A stretch of DNA of 64,000 nt from NCBI GenBank assembly GCA_013350335.1, contig CM023534.1:2542001-2606000 (forward strand). Reading direction: 5' to 3'. Positions 33,141-46,500 of the stretch are shown here, one piece after another. The position numbers were made by a program, and so were the translations under genes. This DNA comes from Chimonanthus salicifolius. Its lineage: Eukaryota; Streptophyta; Magnoliopsida; Laurales; Calycanthaceae. The notes under the pieces are model-generated. The model saw nothing but the letters and a program-made list of their open reading frames with translations, did no database searches and was not told where the DNA came from. Within the stretch, counting starts at the first letter, position 1. Every line of letters begins with the position of its first letter.

Positions 33141-35477
33141 CATGAATGTTAATTCGATCTTTCGTTTTTTTTTCTTAAAAAAATCAAATACATTTTCATC
33201 TCCTATTAATTGTGGAATTAGCATTTAAAAAATATTTTCACTAAGTATTAAAGCAGACTACATATTTTTAATAAAATGTAATAAACACATTAGATGTGTA
33301 AAATTTGGATTTTATCTACTTACATTAATTTTGTGATTTTAAACTTTAGACTTGTTTAGGCATTGGATTTGAGTGGTGCGGTAAGTAGGCAGGTGGGCCA
33401 TGAATCACCATCACATGGACAATTGTGGACTGTGCGGCAATGGTTGATAAATGCACTTTTGTATTCTTTCGTTTCATTTCTATTTTCATTTCATATTTTG
33501 TGCTAGTGCCAAACCACGTGGACCTAAAATCTTAAATGGAGGTAGTCAATGCACAAATCGAAAAGTTGCTTTAGTAAATTTTCAAGTCAGTAGCTTCAAA
33601 TAAATATATTTAAGTTGGCAGTGGGTAAAGAGCTCTTCTCATCAATAATGAGTATCACCTCCAATATAGAGTAAGAATACGTATCTTAAAAAAAAAATCA
33701 CCACCCTAAATGATAAATTTAATAAAAAAAAATGGAGTCGTATTGATAGCTCCAACATTTTACAAGTTTTAAATTACTAATAATAAACCTCAAAGTAATT
33801 ATAAAATCGAATCAGATCTCATCCACTCGTGGATACCGCCACAACATATATCTTATGGAAGACATTTAGTCGAAGGGCTTGAAAAATCGATGGTCATTTT
33901 TCAAGAAGCACTCAGTACTCACCAGCGGAATCTTTGAAGGAAAAGATCCGCTAAAGGAGATCTATTACATGGGAGAGTGATAAAAGACTAAAAAATTAAT
34001 TAAGTCAATATTTGTAGAAATAACCATTACTCACTAGTAAAATCTTCAAGAGAAAAATATGTGAAAAGGAGATTTACTGCATCAGAGAGAGTGTTTAAAA
34101 TTTAATCAATACGTCAAAAGTTTCAAAGTTAATAAAATGTAATTAGAACTTTTATTCAATTTCAACAATCTTCTTCAGTATCTACTTTTCACATAATAGG
34201 ACTACTATTATTTTTTCGCATCAACCTCCTTAAGACCACTCACTTTGAAGCTCACCCTCAAAGAGTAGATAAACCTTTCACTAAATGGCTATCGTTATGA
34301 TTCGAACATTGAATTTAGGGCCATCTCTAATAAGAATTGTTATGGATTTAACTAATATATCAAAATTCCAAAACTGATGAAATGTGTGAAATCAAGTTTC
34401 TTATGAGCTCGACTTGATAGTCCAGAGTGAGCTCTACATGGCAAGCTATCAATAAATCTCAACATAGAGTAGTTAATCAAAATCATTAGTGGTGAGGCTC
34501 ATCTACTAGTCTCTTTAATATAAAAACCAAGGTATATGATCATTTTTCTAATTAAAAACCCTTCAAGAAGTTTATAAATTTGATGAGAACTTTACTTGGG
34601 TGGTTACACAGTCTTCATGTGGGGCTTGTCAGAGTCAAAATTTTCACTTTTTTCTTTGCACAATCATCTATCTAAAATTCTAAATGAAAAAAAAAAAAAA
34701 ATTTGTGTTCAATTTAAAGCTAGTTTAAGTTAATCTCGGCGTTTGAATTAAAATTCAGTCAAAACTTATTTTACTTTCATTGTTGATCTTTAAACTATTG
34801 AAGTTGATAGTTTCTTAAATCTAATAAGATTAATTTTAAATGAGAGCGTTCTCTTAAAAATATCTTTCAAATTAACCTGTTATTATAAATTGAAGTAAGA
34901 TGGATCCATGAGAATATTCCTTACCTTAATAGATGCTGCTGATGGGACAATTCTAAAGTCATGTTTGTGGGTTTCATTGAAAGAATTAAAAAAAGACTTT
35001 GTTGCCTTTTCTTACCGTGCTCCAAAAGTTTTTTCCACTTAAAATATTTAAAAACAGATACAAGTAGTAATTTTTATAAAATTCTCATTTAAAAAAAGTT
35101 CTTCCACAACTGCAAGAAAATGCATAGAACACAAAATTTAGAAGAATTTGTTTACCTCTTCTAGAAAAACCTGAAAATGTCGATAACAAAAATGTCACGA
35201 ATTAGATGTGTCGAGGTCCATTTGAATAGAGTTGAAGTAAAATTTTAATCAAAAGTTATCTTTTTCTCTAATTTTAATCATAAATAAAATATTTACTGTA
35301 ATTAAATTTTTAAAACTTAAATCATAAAATTTAGAGAATTAAATAGTGTGGAACTTCAATCAAATCCTATGTTCATAGTTCGTTGTGGACCTCACACAAC
35401 CATATAATATCTATCTGGTCTAGATATTTATATTATACAGTCTGTTAATAAAGTTTGATAGGGAATTCTAACCATTC
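33141..35477. other. Intergenic, AT-rich; short diverged duplication
   Basis: No gene. Segments at about 33918-33980 (CACCAGCGGAATCTTTGAAG...) and 34029-34095 (CACTAGTAAAATCTTCAAG...) are diverged direct repeats sharing AAAGGAGAT. Confidence 0.45.
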
Positions 35478-35808
35478 TATTGGGTACGAACAAGTCTCAC
35501 ATCAGTGAGAGAGAGAGAGAAAAATGAGTTATTTGGAGCTAGAGATCTTCACCTATCAGACTAGTCTTTTAGGCTAGAAGTTCAGTCTTAACAGTGGTAT
35601 TAAGTCAGGGCCCAAGCCACCAATGGATCCTCTAGCCGGACGGAATGGCCGGTCACGTTTATCTGCCAAAGAGCCTTGTTCGAGGAGGAATTGTTGGATA
35701 CAAACGAGTCCCACATTGATGAGAGGAAGAGAAAAATAAAGAGTTATATGAGGCTGGGGATCTCCACCTATCAAACTAGTCTTTTGAGCTGGAAGCTTAG
35801 TACTTACA
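35478..35808 (+). mobile_element. TRIM, family B, complete
   Basis: The LTRs of about 116 bp lie at 35478-35593 and 35692-35808. The second starts TGTTGGATACAAACGAGTCC and both end in the form TTAACA/TTACA. After the first comes GTGGTATTAAGTCAGGG, a mutated initiator-tRNA primer site. Before the second is the purine tract CGAGGAGGAAT. The flanks are CATTC and CATCC, a 5-bp duplication with one mismatch. The internal part is under 100 bp. Relative of the truncated copy at 1815. Confidence 0.85.
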
Positions 35809-36671
35809 CATCCCAAGTTCCTTTGATCTCATTCATATTCTGAAAAAATATGGTCTTTATTTATTTTTTATCTCATTCTCACTCATTTTTTAAGATTAAA
35901 CAAAGAACAGAAAAATATGTAAGAAAGACGTGAGGGTTTGTTTACAAGTTTAGTTGATCTTCTTTCTTGGGATACAAACAGAAGTGCTCATTTTGAAATT
36001 TAGTGTGCAATTTACTAAGCATCGTATGATTTCGTTTACCTCACCGACTAGAGCCTTATCTTCTTTGAGAATCTTGGAATAATAGTACAAATGTGTGCTT
36101 AATTATACAATCAAATCACAGCAGTTGGCCATCTAATGAATTTTTTATGACATTATTAATCACTTAAATCCCCCTTTCAATGGGATTTGTCACTTACATT
36201 CTGTCACTTCGTTGGGTGTTGAATTAATAAATCAAAATCATACATCCAGTGGGCACTACTGTGATGTGGAGAAGAACTTTTATAGGGAAAAAAAATGAAA
36301 GGCTATAGTCTTCTTCCCATCAAAATGTTAATTGCGGTGGACATCTGTCTGTCCCATTTTATTGTGTTGTGCCATCTATTTTTCGCAATTGAAAGAGAAA
36401 AGGAAAAGGGCTTTTGAGATTAGGTGATTCTCTTGTTTCGTGAGCATTATCTTATAAAAAATTAGAACATAAATTAATTTATTATTCCCTGCATTTGTGT
36501 GTTTGGTGGGTAGGTGTGAACATGATACCTTCAAAGGAAGTTAATTAGAGAGGTTTATAATTTATAAAGGCAAAGAGGCCCACCATCTAGGCTTCCTAAT
36601 TGATGAGGGAAGAAGTTTAGCAAGTTAAACACATATGTCACGGAGGATGCTTTTAATAACAATGAATTACA
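35809..36671. other. Intergenic, no gene seen
   Basis: AT-rich, with nothing recognisable. Confidence 0.45.
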
Positions 36672-37061
36672 TGTTAGAAAATCATAACATAATAATATTT
36701 TTAAAGTAAAATTCATTTTCAAAACTAGTCGTTCAGAGAAAGATACGTCAAGTATTATACAGAGTCATTGATTTCTCAAATTAACCGATGTAGGATTTTT
36801 TTTCACTTCACAACCGCCATCACGTACAATTGGACTCAACAGCTGCACTCTGGACTGCACGTGGAAACTTCAAAACCCACCTTCACCTGCACTGAACATA
36901 CGAAACCTACTATGATACCATGTAAGAAAATCACGACTTAATAACATTCTTGAAATAGAACTCTACTCTTAAAAGCTAACCTTTGAGAGAACGATGCATC
37001 AAGTATTATATAGAATCATTAGTTTCTCAAATAATTGATTTGACACTTTTGTCACTTCACA
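36672..37061 (-). mobile_element. TRIM, family D, complete, antisense
   Basis: On the - strand the 5' LTR is 37061-36921 (TGTGAAGTGACAAAAGTGTC ... TTCTTACA), followed by the primer site TGGTATCATAGTAGG. The 3' LTR is 36812-36672 (TGTGAAGTG ... TTCTAACA). Each LTR is 141 bp. TTACA flanks both sides exactly (36667-36671 and 37062-37066). The LTR phrases TTGAGAAAC and AATACTTGATGCATC match the family member at 59229-59620. Confidence 0.93.
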
Positions 37062-37066
37062 TTACA

Positions 37067-37778
37067 TATGATTGTAATGTTTTTTTTTTCATATTTTCAG
37101 AAATATTACTTTCATTACTTTTAGTTATTTTATGAAAGACGTATGTTAAATCACTTTGATGATTTACCTATTAAATTTAGGGCCATCTAATCGTTTCAAA
37201 TTTAGCTCTTAAGATTCAAAATTTTAGCCATTTAATAATTGAAAATCACTTAAATGAATACTTCAACTGGTCTTCTTAAAAATTCAAGAAATTATAAAGA
37301 AAATAGAAAGTTGAGATTAGAAAAAGTAACACTGGCCCTTTCAAATATATGTTTTATAGATTCTCCGAATATAAATAAGAAATACTCTTATATAACCCAG
37401 TCTCTTCCTTTCTCATTCACCTTGAAGACATGAAGCAGGAAAGGTTTGATGTCGATTCTAAATAAAAAAAGAAAAAAAAGAGGGTTGATGTTGTCTTTTT
37501 TTTTTAATGAAAGTCACAATTTACTGTCACTCATCTAACCTATTTTACGAATAAAGATGATTAAAGTATTCTTTTTATTTTTTAGAATAAGATTGAGAGA
37601 CTCCATCTTTTTATATATGTATATACGATGAAATTAAATTTATCTCAATCACAAATTTTATTTTTTTCTTTGAGATAAACTCGCTGGCGAATCATTTAAC
37701 TATGGGGACAACTCATTTACAAGAGTGAGAAAAAAGATGTAAACAAGTAGCAGAAACGATCAATTATGTAGTTAGGGA
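37067..37778. other. Intergenic, no gene seen
   Basis: AT-rich, with nothing recognisable. Confidence 0.4.
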
Positions 37779-37965
37779 CAGGGTTATAAATCTCGGGTTA
37801 GTGAGATTTCGGCCGATATCGGTTGATATCTTTCTTTCTCCTCCTTTTTTATATTTTACAAATATCAATTACTTATTTATTTTTTTAATTTTTTTCTGAA
37901 TAAAAAAATGAAAGACAGCCCAATTTTAAAAAAAAAAAAAATTGGAAAACACAAATATCAGCCTC
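37779..37965. mobile_element. hAT-type fragment, ATCGGCCGAT family, copy 5 (truncated)
   Basis: The left end CAGGGTTATAAATCTCGG and TTTCGGCCGATATCGGTTGA match the family. The right terminus is not evident, and the sequence fades after a poly-A run at about 37928-37941 and AAATATCAGCC. No matching target duplication was found. Confidence 0.6.
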
Positions 37966-38344
37966 AACCCACGTTTGATATCTGGATTTTAATGTAAAGA
38001 AAATGTAGCCATTGATATGGTCTTGGTTGGAAGGAAGCAAAATGTGTAACACATGCCATAGCCGGCCACATTTATCTGTTTGGTAAGCAAAGTGTTGCAT
38101 GTACGCACTAGTCTAGTCTAGGTCTCTTACACATGAACCCGCATTTATTAGAAGGATTTAGATGGAGCTTTCTTCTATGTCAAGAATTTAGAAAAGATGG
38201 TAAGCGGTAACGAAGGTGAAGTCTAGAGAAGTTGTTTCTCTTTTAGCTTGAGGAATGTAACTCTGCAAAGATGAATCACTCACTTTATATTATTCAACTG
38301 ATGCTACAACATCTAGATTCGTTTCAGACTAAAGTTTTTGTTGT

Positions 38345-39040
38345 TTGCGTTAAAATCTTTACTTTCAGTAAAAATGAATGAAATATTATCTTACTTTTCT
38401 TTTCCTAATCAATTTTTTCTATTCTCCTCCATGAAAAGTAGATTCCTTAGAAGCAAAGGAAAATGTCTCATTTTTTTTATTTTTTTTTACAAAAAAACCC
38501 TTATTTTATGAATGAAAAAAAAAAACTGTCTCATTCTCCGTACTCTTCATACGAACAACAACGAAGGGAACGTCTTCCTCTAATCTTAGCTCACCTATAC
38601 TCATATTAACCACACGGTCAAAATCATCCACCCATAAACCGTAATTGGAGTAAAAGCAGCAAATTCCGAAGATGTAGAGTAAAAATCAAATTTAAAGTGG
38701 AGAGTGAATTTTTAAGAATAATGGTTTTATCCCCTTCTGACCTCATTTATAAAATAGCTCCCTCCAAAATTTCTCTCGAGTAAAAAGATGGCCATCCCGG
38801 TATGTGTGCTAGAGAGGTGTGCGTACAATCCCCTATATATATATGAGATGTCTGGACACCTTCAGTTATAAAAAGAAATGGGCATCCTGAAATTGCATCA
38901 TTTCCCATTTTAGTGGAAAATGACAAATAAAACTTGAGAATTCTGTAACATTGACATCTAAACTTAATTTTACACTTTACCCCCCCCTGAAAATATAAAA
39001 TTATTTGACGAGTCTCACTATTAAACGCCATTTTCATTTA
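38345..39040. repeat. Dispersed repeat, relative of 26950-27360, with SINE tail inserted
   Basis: Shares AATCTTTACTTTCAGTAAAAATGAAT, AAGGAAAATGTCTCATTTTT and GTGGAAAATGACAAATAA-type words with 26950-27360 (each only partly identical). A family-2 SINE tail lies inside at about 38798-38876 (CCGGTATGTGTGC ... GGACACCTTCAGTTATAAAAA). ATGGCCATCC before it and ATGGGCATCC after it look like its target duplication. Confidence 0.6.
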
Positions 39041-40281
39041 CATAAGAAATTGAAAAAACATGTCTAAAAGTATGAAATTGATGGAAGTTCATAAACCAAC
39101 CCTTCCAATAAGGAAACATCTTCTAGGACTAAAAGCACCAAAAGAAAATGGTTGGCACATTAGATAAATTGGGTATAAAGTATAGTATAAAGTATAAACG
39201 ACACTCCTTTTCGCTTTAAACTCCAGACCAATCATGGTTAGGCAGGCTAAAGAGAAATGGCCATACATTTTTGCGTCTTAAAATAACATTAGCATAGCTT
39301 GTATCGATGGTATAAGAAGAAAAGCATCCCTTCCAACCAAATACTTGAATAGATTCAATGATGAATTATAGCCCATAAAGCAGTAGATCCATCATGATTC
39401 ATGAGAGGCTCTTCATTTTAATTAATGGCTATGATATTATGTGGTGGGGCACACCGAATGGATTGAATTGTCATACATTCTTCTCATCTTCCGGCTCAAG
39501 GATTCAAATGGGTTGAACAACTTAGCAGTTTTTCTTCTTCGTCTTTTATTTTGATAAAATTTGTTGACTCAAACAACGCAAGATTTAATAATAAGTTGAA
39601 TCAAATCATATTATTTTTTAAAATTAAACTGCAGAACTAATATCTGTGCCATTGGTAGCCTTTGGAATCACTGTGAACTCTTCACCTTTGTTAGATATGG
39701 CAAGTCACAATTCAGCCCCTCTCCCTCACTCATAGTCTCTAAGCTTCAAACCCACCCAACCCCATGAGAAGGGCACACCGCGAAAGCAAGGAAGCCCAAT
39801 TATCAGGTCGGACATGCACACAAAATGGAACAGGTAAAAAGCTTAATCTGAATGCATGACTTACCCGATGAGTGGGTTACCTTGATTTTTGCATCAGGGC
39901 ACAAGAAACATAAAAGCCATCAGACAAACAGCCATGAGATTACTTGGTAGTCTATACCATATAAATCAGCTTGCCAAAACTTCTCCCATATCTCACTTGA
40001 ATGTTAAAAAAAACCCTAAAGAGGAAGAAAAAGAAAACTTGCAAAGCACTATCTTATTGGAAAACCACGTCTCTGCTTATATATACACCCCTTCAGATCT
40101 ACATACATGTACCTTGTTGAATTTTTTTTACACCGTATGTTTGATGCAAGAACAACAACATTAAATCCTTGTACACTTCGCATTTATGTCTCATCAGTTG
40201 AGAAGGAACTGAACTTGTCACACATATAGTCACAAACCCTAAGATATACTTGATTGAGGATATGGAAACGAATTAAGTGAA
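39041..40281. other. 3' flank of DUF639 gene; no separate gene seen
   Basis: The stretch next to 40281 presumably contains the 3' untranslated region of the - strand DUF639 gene. A 91-residue + strand reading frame at 39889-40164 shows no domain and is not credible. Confidence 0.4.
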
Positions 40282-40509
40282 TTACCTGCTCTTCTTATCT
40301 TCTTTGGTTTTTTCAAGTATAACAGGGGCTGCTGGTATGCTAAACCACCACTCTCTCAATCTTCTAGTCCATCTCTCTGCACTTGTCTTCCTTAGGGCAG
40401 AATTTCGGGTGTACGTCTCCAAAAATATCAGGAGGAGGACATACTTCCCAGGTACAAAGGCCAGAACCAAGGCCACCAGAACCAAAGCCAATGCAACTCT
40501 CTCTGTTGC
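40282..40509 (-). CDS. DUF639 gene, exon 9 (last coding)
   Basis: Codes for residues 615-689. A long hydrophobic stretch (VALALVLVALVLAFV, then YVLLLIFLETY) gives one or two membrane passes. A basic, tryptophan-rich segment (RWTRRLREWWFSIPA) follows, and the protein ends EKTKEDKKSR then TAA. The acceptor is ATAACAG before GCAACAGAG. Confidence 0.88.
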   Translation of the reverse strand, partial: ATERVALALVLVALVLAFVPGKYVLLLIFLETYTRNSALRKTSAERWTRRLREWWFSIPAAPVILEKTKEDKKSR

Positions 40510-43500
40510 CTGTTATGCACAAAAAGACCAGACTGTTCATCACAAGTGCCAAATGCAAGGACGCTTGTCTCAAGCACACTGAAAATTTGACTATACAGAT
40601 GGTTACCTGTTCCACTACACCTGTGGAACAGATGAACAATGCAGAAGCAGGGAAATAAATTCTGCAAGATGCCAATTTATCTCAAAGGAGATGCATTTAG
40701 AAAGTTCGTGCATATTTTCATGCGGGAAACCCCAAGCTAGGGATACTCTGTAGCAACAATTTTAAGCTTTTTGTAGCACAATCACCAAACGCACTTGATG
40801 AAGACATTACATCTAAGTTGTTCCATGACTAGCATGACAGATTCTTTAATATCCACATGGCCAAACAGATCATACAATGTGGGTGCTTTGCAAGGCAAGA
40901 TATGAAATGTGGTAGCATCCTAGATTAATACAGTATTTAAGGGTCATCTACTCAATGTCAATAATTAGTAAGTTGTAATTAAAGAGGATTTGTTTCCTTA
41001 TTATTGTTTTTGTTTTTTTCCATTTGAGTTGTACCTTGAGCCTATTGATAGGCAAAATTGATTAATGAAAAATTATTAGAGAGAACATTTCCTCAAACAT
41101 AGCTGTGGCTTGGATAACGGTTTCTCCTTGCATCAAAATCAATATTTGGAGGCTTGATTTATCCTCGAGTGAAATCCCTATCCCTACTTATCTCCACTTT
41201 CTTTATCTTCTTGCATTTCTAATGCAGTCCAAGGTTCAATTGAAGGAACCATAGAATCACAACTTTAAGAAGTTTTGGATATAGACTTGATTAGAATATA
41301 AACCCAGGAAAGTGAACTCTAGCTTAATTAAATTGAGAAAATCTAGAATTAAACTTCCAACTAAAAGAATATTGGGAGACTTTTATTCAAAATCCCGCAT
41401 AAGAAAACTGTAGAGAATTGGAACTCAAAGGAAATTAAGGAAAATCCAAACTCCATAGTGACAAAAGTATGATCTCTCTCTCTCTCAACAAAGAGGTCTC
41501 ACACTCTCACAAAGATAAATCGAATGATTGATTGAACTCTCTAGAAAATTACAACACAAATGAAAAACAAGAGAAATTGGAACTCAATGCAACTATAATG
41601 CTCAAAAAATAACTCAGAGTTTAGGAAAACACATTACCGCTCAAAATAAAAGAGTATAGGAAAAAACACAACCTAGGATTCAACACAAACTGGAAGACTA
41701 TGGATGTGCGAAGTACCCCTAGTTATACTTTTCTACATATGACATGTCACCAATCCATGTACACCCTCCCTAATGTACCAATAACAACTTGACACATCAT
41801 CTTTCAAAAAAAAAAACAACTTGACACATCATCCACTCTATTCTCCTCTAATAAGAATTTGACACATAAACAGCAACAAATAGAAAATAGCTAAAAGAAA
41901 TCCCTAGATTCTATCTCTAGGTGACAATGGAGATTGCCTTCCTTTGCATTCTAGCAAGCTTAAAGGAGCAGTAGTCAAGATTCTGTCCACCTCCATTGGC
42001 CAAGTCAAGATTCCTTCAAGCAAATTCGTTACTTTTCCTTACCTTGACTTCCTTGGCTCATGGAAACATGGTCCCACACTTATTTTAGTGAAAAATTAAG
42101 GCAGACCCATGTAATGATAGACTAGGTCACTTTATTTAATTAATGTATCTTTTGATACCTTTTTAAACAATAATTTTTTTGAGGCATCCAACTGGTCACA
42201 AAATTCCATCACAATTTAAAGGGTAGGATCCTCATCATCTGCTTAGTGCTCTGCATCAATTTCCCAAATTATTTTTTAGGGTCCGTACCATTTGGAAGGC
42301 ATTGTCCAAAGAAGAAGAAATGAAGAAGGAGAAGGAGAAGAAGAAGAAGAAGAAGCTAGCTGCCCTCAAAGCCCCTTTTTCCCTTGCCCACGCTTGTGCT
42401 CAACCATGAGCTTACCCTCCACCTTTTTCTTTCATACTATCCTCCTCTTTTCGCCCATCCCACACCCTTCTCTCAGCACAATCCCTACCCCTTGTCAACT
42501 CAAACTGACCCCCTTCTCCAGCCACATCTTTGTGCACCCAATTTGAACATCACGCACCCCACCCAGATCCGCCCATTACCTTAAACCTTAAACAATCTAC
42601 CCATCCGTAGTCTGGTTTCCCACCCATCTGTCCATCTGCAATCCATTAGCTCACCATCCACAGTGGGCATTCATCTATCTGCAATCTATCCATCCACAGT
42701 CCACCTGTCTGCTAACTGTCCATGTCCACTATCTACTGTACTGTCCACCACCTAACCCCTTCTTGTCCATTTGTTTTTCAATTGGTTCCCTAGTTTATCA
42801 TTTGTCACCTAAAACCCACCTTACCACACATTTTCCCCCAAACCCACCCACCTACCCATTATAATGAATTTCAAAACAAACCTTACCCCTTCTTCCCTTA
42901 TTAAAAGACCCCTCACCTTCCACTGATTCAAGTTGAACCTATCAGTCTCTCCACTTCTTTGATTGACTCAATGACATCTGATGAAGATCATATATGCAAG
43001 ACTTGAGGTGAATGTTCAAGAAATGTCCAACACTTAAAGGAACTATCAACGCCAATGGCCATTATAAAATAGGGCATTGATTGCATTTAAGAAAGCTTAC
43101 TCAAAGAAGCTCCCAAATCAGTGATCAATAGTGGTGACATATTGATAAATGCCAGCATTGATTTTCTTAACACCACCTCATGAGTTCAAAACTACAGGTG
43201 ATGATAATAGTGATTGATGTGACAAAATTCAGGCCCAACCCACTAAATTCGACTCCACTTGCCTTTCTAACATCATTCAGTTCAAGGGAATTCCATGAGC
43301 ACAATTCTTTTCATATTACATCACTTCGTTGAATCAACAAGTTCTATGGGTTTCATTTCATTGGAAGTCTTCTATCTACTTACCCCAAATTCTAGAAAAC
43401 CAAGTTGAATCTGATTAATTTGTTTAACTATGCTCAAAGTAAATGTCCACATGCATGTTATGAGCAGTTAAATAGTAATCCTTATAGCAGGTGAACATAA

Positions 43501-46500
43501 TGTTGCTACCATACCAGTTTCACATAAGGTAAAAAAAACATAGACATGGTAGCACACTAGCACTATCCAAACATATTTATATACGAAATGAATGCATGCA
43601 TGAAGGAACGAAAGTAATTACTTATGAGAAACAAAAAATGACCTGAGGGAACGCTGCCAGCAGCAAAGCTCGTAACTTCAAGAGAACAACATTTCCATCC
43701 TGAACAAGTTCTTCAACTTGTGAAATTGCATTTTGAACAGCCAAGAGCTGCTCCATGGTATTCATTGCCGGGGGAGCAATCACCTTAAGCTCATCAACTG
43801 GCTTTCCTTGGCTACAAAATCTAGTGAGCAGCATGAAGATTGCAATAAATAGTAGTAGCAGTACAAATGCATGGCCCAGCCAATCTCTGCAAAAAAAAAT
43901 CAGTTCAAATCATTAAGCATGAAACACATTAGATTGGGTGTAAATTGCAATCCATTATTGGAAGATGATAGAAAACCAATAAATGAATGTTTGGCACAAT
44001 TTTATTATTTTAAGTTACGTGAACAATTTTCAAAGGTCTTGCAACGGTCCATGGGAATGGTTATGGAACTTTCAACAATCCCTTGAATTAATTACAACCT
44101 TTGGGGATATCATGATGTAAGGCCTTTGCAATGGGCATTGATCATCTAAATTTTAAAAGTAGCCTTCTGGAGAACCCATCCCTTGAATCCAAGGGAAAGG
44201 CCTTCTCAATTGCTAATCATAATAACCTCAAAGTTAAAAAGAAATTTCTCAGTGCAATGAGGCTGAACAGATTGGGGCCAATAGAAGATATAAATACAAG
44301 TTTTATGCAGCTACTCTTTTTAAGTGGAGCCACAATCAGATCCATAAGTTAGTAATGGAGAATAGGCATATAAGAAAATGCAGGGCCCTAGGTTCCAAAT
44401 TTATTTTGTGCCTCATCTAACTCTAAAGTGGCTCATCTTAATGTACACTAGCCTTTTAAGAATTTTTTTTAACAATAAACCGATATTTAGTTTTTTTATA
44501 ATGATGATTACAAATTCTAATTAATATGAATTATTAGTTAGTACAATTAACTAAAAACTATCTTAATGTAGAACTTGCATAACTATAATATTTTTGGGAG
44601 CTACATTGTTCATACATTTTGGTGTTTCGGATTACTAACATTGTATTTTCCTATATTGATATCGTGAAATCACAAACTAACAAACATGTCATATCATCGT
44701 CATCGTCATCATAATCACAACCAATTATGTCATCTATCTGGGATGTGATAGCACATCTAACAAATAAACATCATCGCCACCACAATAAAGATTTTTACCT
44801 TTCAAAAAAATAAATAAATAAAGATTTGTTTCCTTATTTGTCTGTCAATATTAAGTAGTAGGATAAGTATGTTAAAACAAAGGAATTTGTTCTCGATTTG
44901 CGCTAAATTCTTACTTTACATTGTAGTTGTAAATTGAGTATTATATATGGGTTATATTCATCAATATAAGATGAATTTTCCCCAAGTCAGCTTTGACTAG
45001 AAGGTTTGATCTCTCCTTGAATTGACCACAAGCTTGATACTTCTCCACTTTTCCTTACTTTTTTGCATTTTTTTTCCTTTTTTTTATTTAGGTTTCTATT
45101 ATTTGGTATCAGAGCTTGCATTTCTTCCTCATCCAGTTTACCCATACCACCAACTTCTTCTCAAATCTATCCTCTTAAAGTTGTCTCTATTTTTTCCACC
45201 TCCTTCTCTTTTATTTCTTTTGTAGAAAAAAAAATCAATTTCTCCCCAACTCGCCTCCATCTTTTCTATCACCATATCTTTTGGACAAAAATATTTGATC
45301 CTTGATGCACTTTCTGCCCCTCTTCTTTCATTGATCTATCCTTGCCTGTTACCTTCTATAGTTCACCTAATTGACCCTACGGCAATCAATGGAGCTCGAA
45401 TTGAGAAACTTGAAGCAAATGTTTGACACATTTCTTAAGATCTACAACACATCAAATATTTTGAGGCATTTGTCAGCATCAGTAATAGTAATAAATTTGA
45501 AGATTGATCACATTCTAATAATTTTCTCAAAGGAAGCCCACAAATCAGAAATTGATAGTAGTAAAGATAGTGCTCAATTTGGTGCAAATTGGGGTCCTTA
45601 CCTACTTTGGGCTTTTAGCATCATGTCGGCACTAATTTCACAAAATCAATTCATCATAGTGAACCACTCTTCACATATCAGGCCACTCTACAAGATCACC
45701 AGATATTAGTGGCTTCCTTCACTAAGATAATGAAGAAGGTGCAACGTCCTTTAGTTGCATTCCATGGAGGGCACCATTTACCACTATTTTGCACATGTTA
45801 TGCAATCAACAACTTCTGAATTATGATAATTACATTCGAATCGATGGACGTTCTTACTTTCGGTGTAGTTGTATAATGAGTATTGTACATGGGTACATTT
45901 ATCAATGAACAATATAAGAGAATTTGGAGACCAATGGAAATAGAATGGTTGCTTATAGAATGGTTGCTTGCTTGGGTGTGTGGACCAGCTTGGGAGACAT
46001 TCTTGGGAGTTTCAAATCAACCAAGGATTGGAATGAAGGGCCAAGATTTGTCCATGTCACTTTTATGATGTAATATTAATTTTTTTTAATTTTCATTTAT
46101 GATGTAATAAGTCCACATGGAATTTTCCCGTTGGTGGAGTCTAGGATTAACTAATAAACCCAAGGAAAGTCCTTGGGAGTGCAAGCCTCTTTGGCTTAGC
46201 AAGTTTTAATTTTTTATTATTATTTCCTAGATTTTTTTTTGTAACATGGGTATCCTCACCCCACATTGGAGGTGAAAATAATCCCAAAAGCATGTGTAAA
46301 CCTCCCAATCCACACACACTGGATTAAGTTGATGGGGAGTAACCCCACATGGAGCGGCCCAGAGGGGGGTTTTTTTTAAAAAGTAACAAATGAATTCATT
46401 AAATAATGAAGAAGGTACAAGTGAGATAGACCACGTATAGGAGAGGTATACATGGCTATCAGATGAAATACAAGGCAACGCATCCAACAAAGATGCACAT

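Larger units (their letters stand above)
40510..43642 (-). other. DUF639 intron 8
   Basis: 3.13 kb. It holds a possible solo LTR at about 40930-41220, a CT microsatellite at 41472-41485 and a strongly C/T-biased stretch at 42360-42900. The reading frames in the last are low-complexity proline/serine strings, not genes. Confidence 0.8.

Noticed and set aside
42292..42584. Two overlapping proline/serine-rich reading frames
   Set aside because: Low-complexity translation of the C/T-rich tract in DUF639 intron 8.
45371..45709. 112-residue reading frame as an independent gene
   Set aside because: It overlaps the start of a decayed LTR-element gag, 3' of an initiator-tRNA primer site; the gag-like frame is a different one and is interrupted.
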